A DNA stretch of 18,135 nt from Gonapodya sp. JEL0774. Its lineage: Eukaryota > Monoblepharomycota > Monoblepharidomycetes > Monoblepharidales > Gonapodyaceae. Under the pieces are notes generated by a model. That model searched no databases and was not told the DNA's origin. It was given only the letters and a program-made list of their open reading frames with translations. The translations under genes were made by a program, and so were the position numbers. Location of the stretch: NCBI GenBank assembly GCA_027604505.1, contig JADIIX010000263.1, positions 1 to 18,135 of the forward strand. The letters run 5' to 3'. Positions 1-10,200 of this stretch are shown here, in pieces. Every line of letters starts with the position of its first letter. Position 1 is the first letter of the stretch.

Positions 1-102
1 ATGTGCTGGGAGACGGTTTTAAGTCGCCGAGAATGTGCGTATTATAATTCGATTTCAGTCAACTTTGAAACCCACTAGTGTACTCCAGCGTGAAATTAAT
101 TC

Positions 103-2310
103 ATGTCTTGGGGGTTCCAAAATGAAAAGAGCTCACCCAGATACTCACCAAATCATCGCCCGAACTATCAACACACTCCGGCTTTGTTAACCTTTCAAGG
201 ACAAATGGACGCATCAATGATCCCGATGCCTGTGAAGGCTGTCGAAGCCGGCGCTGTGAAAATGGACAAGACGAGAACCGTCCGCAAACACGCCAAGGGG
301 CTCTCAATCGCGTCTGCGTCGGCGATCATAGAGGCAGAAGACTTGACGGATTTTCGGATGGTTGGGAGTGGCAATTTTGGCAGGATATGGGGTCCGTACC
401 TTGACAGAATGGTGAAACTGTTCGACGTTGCCAACTAATCATTCGATGATTCAACTTTCTCCGACCAGTTGCGGACTATCTTGGTACGGATGTTGCCGTC
501 AAAGAGCTGCTTCGCGCCAAGGACCAATCCCTCGCCGAGTTTGAAAAGTATACTGAACGCGAACTTTCAACTCTCCGGTGAAGTTTCAACAAACGCGAAT
601 TGTGGATTCTACAGCGTGAATGCTGAATGATTGTATTGTCACACATCACGTGTGTGTTTTTTCTCTCTATCTCTACAGAGACTGCCGACATCCAAACGTT
701 GTTCAGTTTATTGGCATCGTCCGATGCTCCACTACGCAATTGCTCGCCTCTGTCCCGCTCCCCGACCTCCCCGAACTCCCCAGCTCCCCATCATCTCCTC
801 TCCACCTACATTCATCGGACCATCAGCACCTTCAGGACGGGTACTCCCTCATCACCGAATACGTACCAGGTGGTAATTTGCGCTCCTGGATATCGCCGGA
901 ACCCAACGATGAATCCCGCCGCGAGTTTCCGTGGAGTCTCCGTCTCTCGTTCGCGATAGATACTGCCCGGGCGTGTGCGTACCTCGAATCACGAAAGATT
1001 ATCCACCGTGACCTCAAACCCGAAAACCTGCTGGTGACCGAAAACGCACGCATCAAGGTCTGCGATTTCGGATTCAGCCGAGCGTCGCCCTCCAAAAGCA
1101 ACGAAAGCACTGAGGATTCCGAATCCGACTCGCATAGGCTCAGCTTCTGTGGTACGGACGCTTACATGAGTCCAGAAATCATGCTCTGCATGCCGTTCGA
1201 CAGCAGCACCGACGTGTTCTCCTACGGGGTGGTGCTCGCCGAAATTCTATCCCGAACATCGTGCTCCGATTCTGTCTTTCGACGTGTCGTGCCTGGATTT
1301 GGACTGGATCCAGCAGAGATTCGGTCGTTCTCGGCACAAGACGCAAATTTGGACGGAATCGGTGCCCCAGCGGACTTCGTGGAGCTTGTTGTAGAGTGCT
1401 GTAGTGACGAGCCCAAACGAAGACCGAGCTGGAAAGAAATTCTGAGACGGCTAAAAGAAACCGAAGCTGAAGTGCTTCGAAAGGAAAAATTTGCGGCAGC
1501 TGTAGCTGCAGCCACACCAACAGCGACAACGCCGGCGCCCGCCATGGTGAGAAGCGTTACAGCACCCAAGCATATCGGACTCATGTCGAGCCTGAGCGCT
1601 TCTGGTGAGCCACGCGCTTCTCGGGGGGAGAAGCCCTTGATACTCATTATGTCCGCTTCCGGTGCTGACCTAACCCTCCATCTTCCAGACGCCGGTCTCG
1701 CCAACGGTCCGTCCCTCAGCTCTCTGACATCCATACCATCTGAACCATCCCTCCCAGACGCCACCTCCAACAGCCGCTCCGCCCTTCCCACGTCCCCAAT
1801 GCCTTCACTCTATGCCGCATCCACCGCATCCATTACGTCCCCTATTACAGCTGTCTACGACACTCCGCTGACTCCCGCATGGCCCCCATCTGCATCGCTC
1901 TTGTCTCCTGATACTGCAACCGCCTCCTCCGCCACGATAACCACGCCCGTACCCATGCGGGGTTCGATCTCGGGAGCAATCAGGACAGGACTCAGCTACG
2001 AGATTCCGCATAGGTTCTCGATCAAACTGTGCCTTGGTGGCGTCAGGTGCCAGGTTTGCCATGGGAAGGTTGGGTTTGCGCATCGGTATCTCGAGTGCGA
2101 TGGTATGTGACATACGGAACAAATGACGCTTTCTGGGCACAGTGTTGCTAAAATTAATGATTTCTAATATTCTGCCTCTTAGATTGCTCTTTTATAGCAC
2201 ACAAGCGATGCAGCGCGCGGTCGGAGCCCGTCTGTGGCATATCATTGGGGATGATCCAAGAGCTCATGGCAACAGTACCAAAGGCTGCAACAATGCCCCG
2301 ACCATCGTAA
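103..2310 (+). CDS. TKL/LISK-type protein kinase with C-terminal C1 zinc finger
   Basis: Exons 103-391, 469-577, 679-2102 and 2183-2310 give 649 residues; intron phases (1, 2, 1) agree. The kinase domain (about residues 81-395) has glycine loop GSGNFG (88-93), VAVK lysine 108, probable helix-C glutamate 128, HRDLKPEN (242-249), CDFG (261-264) and MSPE (296-299), so it should be active. The PWSLRL, VCDFGFSR and DVFSYGVVLAEIL segments and the VVPGFGLD stretch resemble LIMK/TESK kinases. A Ser/Pro/His-rich insert lies at about 158-183. A Ser/Thr/Pro/Ala-rich linker follows, then a C1 finger (577-625) with spacing H-x12-C-x2-C-x12-C-x2-C-x4-H-x2-C-x7-C; the last intron cuts this finger, which supports the splice model. 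Family knowledge suggests signalling to the cytoskeleton; substrates are unknown. The start is uncertain: ATG 205 has a better context, and an ATG at position 1 joined by an intron at 39-140 would also stay in frame. Confidence 0.88.
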
Positions 2311-3546
2311 AATATTTTCAGTTTGTCAGCAGTACGTACACGTTTTGGAATTATGCATAATTATCAATGGATTGCGGCCACATTCACATGTAAATTTCAA
2401 ATGAAACTTCCGGCATTCACTTTGCATGCTGTGATTGTTCAGAAGATTGCTTCATACATGGCCTGAATACAGCTAAATGCAGAATTGAATCTCGATGCAC
2501 TCTCAGGGTATGAAACTGAATACTTCGGTGCTGAACGACTGTATTCCGCAGTGGAGCTAACACTTTCGTACGTACATGAAATAGTTCAAAGACAGATATA
2601 ATAGGAGAGGATGAACCTGTCACTAGCAATCTATAAGCAACTTAGAGACGGGTATGCTGTCCCGTTGACTGTACGCCGGTAGGTCTCGGTTCACCGTTGC
2701 GTCCCAAATGATTCCGAGATGAAGGGCAACAGAACAGCCGGGGACGAGTGCGCACAAAAAGGAGGGAAACGAATGGTAAATTAGTAACGAACAGTAACAA
2801 AACAATGCGTCTCGGTTTACTTTGAACACTTTGTGCGACAATCAAGCTTTCCTTGAGACGGCATGATGTGTCGGTCCAGTCTTCACGCCGCCAGCGGCCC
2901 GGTGGTTAACCCACACACGACCCCCGAAGACACGATCAGAACAACTGGCAAAATATTACTGTAAGAGGTTGATCGTCGAAGACCCCCATTATCCCACGAA
3001 TGCCACACAGAACCCCAGGACATATAGTCGCTCCGAAGTCCGAAACTTTCATTCCTATACACATAGACCTGCCTGAACTCCTCTCCGGACACCGGGCGAA
3101 GAAGAAGGAATAACAAATTGAAATGGTTGGAGACAGAGCGCAGAAAGTGATCTGCTCAACATCATATGTTAATGGTGTGTAATGCGGCCATCTCCCAAAT
3201 TCTCAGCTTTCATGTTCCCATCATAAACGGAGTTCGAGCACTGTGCTCGCACAACATGAACGGCTGTTGGATCTGTGCTGAACAACAGATTTGTGCCGTG
3301 CTAAACACGCACAAACTACAAAATTCAAGCTAGTTGGAGTCAGTTGGAGTTGTTTAGGGGTGCAATGTTATCGATCGTGGTGAATTATTAATCATCTGAG
3401 CCAAAGTATGTAGTTAAAAGCATTCGTAATCCAGTGAATAACCAGGTCTTTCTAATGGATGGCCCAACGTAGAAAGAATTGACTTCGCGGTCCTAATATA
3501 TTATTTGTATTTGGGAGACCCGCCACCCTTCCTCGTATTTACTGTA
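2311..3546. other. Intergenic region without a supported gene
   Basis: This 1.2-kb stretch lies between the kinase stop and the first ATG of the IPT gene. It must hold the kinase 3' end and the IPT promoter. I see no tRNA, no transposon signature and no long open frame with recognisable domains. The minus strand has a short hydrophobic open segment near 2883-2970 and a basic, hydroxylated N-terminus-like segment near 3060-3168; these are treated as a finding, not a gene. A small imperfect direct repeat (GTTGGAGT twice) sits near 3333-3351. Confidence 0.5.
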
Positions 3547-5633
3547 ATGCGGCTCCTTGTGAGGAAGCAAAATCACCATTCCCAACCATTTCGTTCAACA
3601 CCCCGAAAAGACTTCGAAAGACGGAGATTCTTGGATCTCCCCATCGAATTTGAGAATCGACGGAGCAAACTGAACACCCAAACGACCTCCACCGGGAAGG
3701 CGACAAAAAAGGGGCGAATGCTCGTCCACCCATCCATGACTTCTTTCACTGTTCAGCAAGAAACGCAAATGGCACACGGACATGGATTCATCATGACGCA
3801 TCCGGGGGTCAATCAGTCGTTGCCGGGTTCTCAAGGTCCTGCTGTTCTTGTTCAAACTTGCCGCATCTTTGACCTGTCGAAAAACGATGGATTGCCTGTG
3901 GAACTATCTGCACAAACGTGAGTTATCTTTTGATCATTGATGTAGCATTGAGGGATTGATGTCTCGACATCTTCTTTGATTGGCTTTACTAGGCCCATGG
4001 TGTGGAAAAAGACAAGGGAAAATTCGAAGCGTCTGTCGTTCGAAACAGAATGGTCGAGCATGCTGCCACACGGAATTTTAGAAGTGAGACATGTCACTGA
4101 TCGATCATCTGCTGGAGAAGCTCCTTGAAGCTCCGTGTTCATCTCCATGCTCTCTCTCAGGTCTCTCTCCATCACAAATCGTCTCCCGAAACAGAGCAAG
4201 CAAAGCACCGCTATCTCATCTCCCCAAGCACGAAAAAGTCCGATACCAACACATGGACAATCCTTCGAATGCCCAGCGAGTTCACGCCGTCCGTTGCTCC
4301 CCAAGTGGGCACACTCCGGCTCTCTCCTCAAAACAGCGCAACTCCCATTTCACCAGCATCTGCGGTTCCGCTGACCTGTAATATCGAGCTTGACGCCTTT
4401 CCTCGTTGGGAAAGACACGGGAACCGGAGTGTGGACGCTCGTTTCTGGAAGTTCCGTGTCCGCATTTGCTCGTCCGAAGGCTCGCCGGCATATCTGATCT
4501 CAGAAACAAACTACGTGGACGTGAGAACAGAACGGCATACAACAACCAACCCCCGGAATCCTAAAATCAAGGAGGAACCGGGTGTCCGTTCGACATCACC
4601 TTACCCACACACGTCGCCTTCACGACAAATTAAGGACGACCAAGCACAGCGACAGCGCAGCGTAACGTCCACGGAAACCCGAGGATCGTCTGAGCGGACG
4701 CTCACCAACTGTCCCGACAGTCCAGCCAGCCCGAATAGTTTGAGCCCAGGTAGCACGGTGAATCGGCTCATTTCTGTCACGGTAAGTGTGTTTGTTCAGA
4801 ATTTCGCTGCTGTTCTGCCGCGCATCGCTTTCGATTTTCTACTTGATGTATGGACCATGAACGTTTCCCCTCCCTTCTCGTCCTCACCTCACCTGTCCCC
4901 AGCCGTCGCCGCACCACGACGTCGACAAGGTGTCTTCATTCTTCCCATTCCCCACCGTTCACACACCACCACCGATGGATCTCACGGGCCACAACCTTCT
5001 GCCCAATCTTCCAAACGATACCGTGCCTTACGGTGTATTGAACAATTTCATTTTCAACGGATCAGCGCCACCTGCAGAGGAATATTTAGGCAATAACATG
5101 AGTATCGAGCCGAGTAGTGGGCCATGCGATGGTGGTACGCTTGTAACAATCAAGGGTTCTGGGTTTGGTGGTGAGTTGTCGATTTGGGGGAGACATCACC
5201 AGGGTTGAGACACTGAAACATCAACAACTAACTTTCAGAGAATCCTGTCGTCCAATTCGGCTCCACAATTATTCCCGCGCATCGAATCATCCAGCGCTCG
5301 GCGACGTCAATCTCTGTCGTATCACCTCCCTCGACCGGGCCCGCTTCCGTCACCATACTTGTGTTCAACCACGCTTCTGCCCCAGTCAGCACTCTAAAAG
5401 CGACATTCAAATACTATGACTATCCAAACAATGTACAACCACTGATTACGCATCTACGGCGATTAGAGGAGGAGCTCGAGAGGGTGAAAGTTGAGTTGGT
5501 GGAGGAGCGAAAGGGGCGTATGGAATGCGTCGGTATGTGGCTCAAGTATAACGAGCAGGGACAACAGCTGCAGGCAGCTGGAAACTGGCAGACTCCTGTA
5601 TATTCTTTGCAAAACGAATGGCGAAGTTTGTGA
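3547..5633 (+). CDS. IPT/TIG-domain protein with C-terminal coiled coil, putative transcription regulator
   Basis: Exons 3547-3917, 3993-4083, 4161-4781, 4903-5170 and 5239-5633 give 581 residues with consistent phases (2, 0, 0, 1). The IPT/TIG immunoglobulin-like fold is clear at about 428-512: it opens with SIEPSSGPCDGGT, continues VTIKGSGFG and NPVVQFGS, and ends KATFKYYDY. A charged heptad-like helix rich in E, R, L and V follows (about 515-545), then a short tail. The N-terminal half has beta-rich segments (for example FWKFRVRI and TNYVDVRTER) followed by a Ser/Pro/Thr-rich linker with many SP and TP pairs; I do not recognise a family there. IPT domains occur in DNA-binding regulators such as COE/EBF, Rel, CAMTA and Spt23/Mga2. 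No ankyrin repeats, transmembrane segment or CG-1 domain are visible here. The start is the first ATG of the open frame; an upstream exon is possible. Its 3' end faces the TBCB gene 91 bp away. Confidence 0.78.
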
Positions 5634-5724
5634 CGTGCCAAACGTTTAATTTGATTCTATAAATTGTTGTTGTACCATTACTACTGTAGCATTGTACTCA
5701 ATTCGAAGTTATGTAAGTCGATTT

Positions 5725-6976
5725 CTACATCTCGTCTTCTTCGAGTTCCGCAAACGGATCTTCCTCCGGAAAGTCTCCCGCAGTGACACGATTAGGTCGG
5801 ACGAAGGCCCCATGGTTAGGCCGTGCGGTGAAGACACGGCGACCAGAAGGCAGGCTGAAGGGGAAAGATTTGAAAACAAGAGGTTATGATCGACACGGAC
5901 ACGGGAAGAGCACCACATCTCCACAAATTGAGAATTCACCTCCCATCATGCTTCCCCAGTGGCTCGTCATACTCTACTCCGACCCACCACCCTGCGTTGA
6001 GCTCCTCGATCTTCCCAACAAACCGAACGACCCCCCTTTTCTTGCCGCCAGCAGATCCCGACCCCGCTGCTGAAGAAGATAAGGACATTGTGTCCGCATC
6101 GTCACCACCGTCCGACTTTGCTCCGCCACTGTCCACCCCACCACTCGATGGATCTACTTCACAACGGTCCCCAACATGCAAAAGGTCGGCGGAGGATTTG
6201 TACTGTTCTGGGTCGGGGGGTGCGGCAGGAGCAAATTTTCCTAGCTTGTTACGTTGTAGGAAGGCACGAACTGTGCCTGGTAAGAGAAGGCCGGTGTGTT
6301 GTGTGAGAGGATGTCATTCTCAGATCTTGAGAAGATTATAACAATCTGCTCCACGTGGTACTCAAGAATAACAATCGTTGCCGAGGAGATCTTATTGTGC
6401 ATGCAAGACCAACCCGAATCGACGCAGTGCAAAACCTCCACCAACTCCAGTTGACGCGCGCCTGCATCCAACAGAACTCACCACTTCGATTCTGATATTC
6501 TGTTTCTGATAGCTCGAACTTCTCCACGCGACTGAGGTCTGTAAATTCCCCCTTCTTCTGAAGCGGGTCGGAACTGGCAACGTCCAGTCTGAAGTAGTCC
6601 TCCACCGGGTAAAATCCGAGCATTCGCGAATCATCACTGTCAAACGTGCATATGAGCGCTCCGGAGCCGTCAAAAAGGCGCAACCGTTGAGTCGAAGCTG
6701 GAACGCCGGTCAGAGGTTCTAGACGGTCCTTGAGGGACAAACGGGGTCCACACGAGCCAGAGCAGATCCGAGGAAGGTTCACAATGCGTTTTTACTCCAT
6801 CTCGGGTATCGACATTGAATAATCTTCGAATTGTTTTGTGTCCATCTGCATCCCACCTTGAGCTGGCCAATTCCGATTGATTTGTCGAATCTCCGCTCCG
6901 AGGACACGCCAGAAAAGTCTGACGTCACAAAAAGCGTCACTACTGCGGATGTTCCAGGAATTCGAACAACATTCAT
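5725..6976 (-). CDS. TBCB: Tubulin-folding cofactor B (CAP-Gly, ubiquitin-like)
   Basis: Exons, in transcription order, are 6976-6857, 6728-6482, 6276-5940 and 5854-5725, giving 277 residues; phases 0, 1 and 2 agree. This cytosolic chaperone binds alpha-tubulin and works with cofactor E in the tubulin folding and dissociation pathway (family knowledge). An N-terminal ubiquitin-like domain (about 11-95) starts VVTLFVTSDF. A conserved linker follows with KFELSETEY and VRAFLQRNKLGKF. The CAP-Gly domain (about 157-255) shows VGDRCEV, GVVRFVG, GWWVGVEYDEPLGKHDG and GRRVF, then PNHGAFVRP. The tail GDFPEEDP to EEDEM fits the acidic C-terminus of the family. One oddity is a Gly/Ser/Asp-rich insert of about 35 residues (165-200) inside the CAP-Gly domain. 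The second intron, 205 nt, is the longest in the window. The gene corresponds to yeast ALF1. Confidence 0.93.
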
Positions 6977-7225
6977 GGTGGTGATGGTGTTCGAACAACA
7001 CCGAACTCAAACACTGTTGCAGTGTTCGACAATAATACAAATTCCAATCACATGTTTTTCTCTTTAAATATTGACAGGGAAACTATTTCAAGGGTGATCA
7101 TAAGATACTTCTGACGGATATATATAGGGATGCCGTTGATGTTTTTCTTGATTTTACTTCCTCTTGCTTTCCTCCAATCAGTCCTGACAACATTTCCATA
7201 ATTTAATCGATTCTCCAACATCAAC

Positions 7226-10200
7226 TCAAGCAGCACCACCAGCGGGCCTGCTAGACGCATCGTCTGACGTAGTCAAACTGGCAAATGCGTAAGTAGTGGG
7301 TATTGTCCAGCCCGCTGTGGTGCTGGGTCGGTCCTTCGAAGTGGATCGCTCAGGGAACGTTGGCGCATGTTCAACCGGCATATTACCCGGTAGATCTTCA
7401 AAGCATACCAGAGGGAAGAAACCGAATCGGGCGGTGGCAAGATTGAGACCCTTCGAGGAAAACGCGAAGCGGTTAACATTTACCGTCCCCAAACGTTTGA
7501 ACATATGTCGCAAAACACCACTTACCCATGCCCATCCATCGGAGTACTCCACTCTTGGAGATACTGCGTCGCCCACCCTTAGCACCAGCTCGTCCTCCAA
7601 CTTGGGGGGGAAAGGTACCACAACACAGTGGAGAGGGGCTGCAGGTTCCGCTTCGAGCTGCACCACAAGATCTTGAATCACACGAGCCTGATCATTCGTG
7701 CGTTTCTCCAGTTCTGCGTTGGCTGCCAAAAGTTCAGCGACGAGTGCCCGATCTTTTTCCAACTTTTCGATCAATGCGACCTCATGATCGAATTCCTTTT
7801 TCAAAAGGTCCAAATTTTTCTGAAGCTCCGAGTTCTGAGACTGGAGTTGTGGCAGAAGAGCGCGCACATCGTCTTCTTGGGAGCGAGGTTCTTCAAGCAA
7901 ATCTGACACGACCGCTAGAAGCACCGGAGTGTCCAGAAAGGGATCAAGTAAACGACCGTCGCTCAAACGCTCAAACAGACGTGCAATAGAACTAAGTGTA
8001 AACCCTCACCTGCAGGTTCGGCAGAAGCAGCCGCTTCCGGTGCGGCGCCCACATCCCGGGACACCATTGGGGTTATCGATGAGCCATCCAACAGCTCAAA
8101 GAACTGCTTATTTGGAAGTCTTCTGGCGGCAGCGATACTCGTGTCCGTCACCGGCGAACCGTGCTGAAGCAGGATGCGCACAATTTCAAGATCCGGAGAA
8201 AGTTTGTACTTTTCGCTCAAGCGGTCGTTCTTCGACGGGTTTATATAGATCACATGCGCTCCTTTGATGTTGAAGGGTTTTGCAAAGGACGTGGCAACCG
8301 CGAAGTCGAGAGCAGATGGATACCGATTGGTAGAGAGCCACCTGGAGGGACCCTCCCAGTCGCGTTGCTGCCAGGGGTCGAAGTAGTTTGGCGTCTTCCA
8401 TTCAATAGGTAAGCTGGGATCCGCGCCTGAAAAGGAATGCTAGATGGCAAAAGGGTTAAATAAAGATCGCAGAAACTAAGTTGCATACCTGAATCCAACA
8501 ACTCTCGCAAAACATCGTGCCTTTTGTCCCTGATTGCTATTGCAAGGGCAGATTCCCCCAAAATTGTTTCGTTCCTGGTTTCGTTGGTTGAAGATCCGCC
8601 TATGTCCGAGAGATTTCGTCCCACAAATCGCTTGTAATACGTCACTTCTAGACTGACTACTTTGCGACAATCAGCATTGGCGCCATCTTTCAAGTGAGCT
8701 TTAACAAGATTTAGATCTCCTTCTTCGACAGCGGTGAAGAGACGATAGTCAACATCACTAATTGGTGATGGTTCCGTGGTTGTTGGTGCAATTTTGGTAA
8801 CATCAGAAGGCAGGGCGAGCGCAGGTGCTGAGATTTCCCGTGAATACTTATCCCCCACACGCGTAGGTTCGCCGTGCTCTTCAATTTCCACAGTCTCTGT
8901 CTTACCAGATCGAATGACTTTTCGAATGATTGTACGTGTGGTTGTTGTTTCAATTTCGTCTCTCCCTTCATCCTCCAAAACCTCTTCGACATCTGGTTCT
9001 CCCGGACGCACAACACGTCGTATGGTCCGATGAGTTGTGGTGGTCACCGAATTCTCTTGTGTCGGGTCCTCCTTCACCCCTCTGTCAACGGGGTCAGTGT
9101 CTGATTTCACCACCCGGCGCACAACTCTACTTGTCGAGGAGGATGTGGTTTCAGGTAAATCTTCGTCCATAATTTCCTCTCCGGGGGATTCCACATCTCC
9201 AGATTTACGACGGACGAGTTTGCGGGTAACTGTGGTTTTGGCACTTCCATCCGGCGGGATAGAATTAACAGCGTCTATGTTCGCTATTACGGGGTTCACC
9301 ACGGGTGTAGGCAGTCCCGGCGAATCCGGCGATTCGGCTTCCTTCAAAGAATTGAGTGACGGCGATTCAACCCCAATATCCTTGGCCGGAACTGGTGGAA
9401 TACTTCTTGAAAAATCTTTTCCGGGTGCATTCAATGAAATCTGAGGTGGCGGTGAACTCATAGGTTGGGGGTTAGATAAATTGGGTATGTCTTTAACAAC
9501 CGTATCGTCCACTTCCATCATTTCAGACGTCCCCGGGCGCTGAAGAACTCTTCTTTTGATAATGGTGGTGGTGGTAGTGGTGGTTCTTTCGAAGTCGTCA
9601 TCTCCCGTGATCTCCTCCCCATTGAACTCTCTGCCCTCGGCAACGCGACGTGTGAGTTTACGTGTTGTCGTGGTTTTGGCAACGCCGTCCTCTGTGAAGC
9701 TAGTGGAAGCGGAACTCCCTACCTGCATTGTTGGAGAAAAAGTGAGGTTCTCTCGTTGGCGTGGAACCATGGGAATTCGTCGAGTTTCAGCTCCGGGCGT
9801 GCTATCGGTCATATCCACATGAGACTCTTCGGGAGATGGTGGTGCTGCTGTGTGCAACTCAGAGAAATTCTTTGATGGAAACTCTTCGATGTGTTGTGGT
9901 TCGATAATGGATGCGGGAACTACAGGCTCATCCCTTGACGCAAACACCAGTGGCATCTCGGTGTCTTGAGGACGATCTTCTATTGGAATTGGAACACTTG
10001 CGAGGTTTCTCGAGCCCGCATGGTGCCCCTCAGAAAGGTCAACAACCTCTTCACCAATCGCACCCGATCGAACGATATGTCGGACAATCCTCCGAGTTGT
10101 AGTCTTGGTGGTCGTTGCGCTGTCATCATCATCAACCAACTGCTCCTCAAAATTCCCTGCTTTTGGAGAGTGACGCATCGTGCGAGTGGTGGTCGTTGTT

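Noticed and set aside
7451-7525. Extra 25 residues inside the SH3 domain if read through
   Set aside because: The stretch begins with a consensus GTAAGT donor and ends in AAG with phase 0. Removing it restores a normal SH3 core (DGWAW joined to GLNL and GFFP), so it is an intron.
7915-7966. Open extension upstream of exon 10 (reads RLSDGRLLDPFLDTP)
   Set aside because: It is open in the SH3 frame, but no acceptor in it gives the phase needed by the donor at 8009. The CTAG acceptor leading to 7914 fits phase and intron size, so I treat the stretch as intron.
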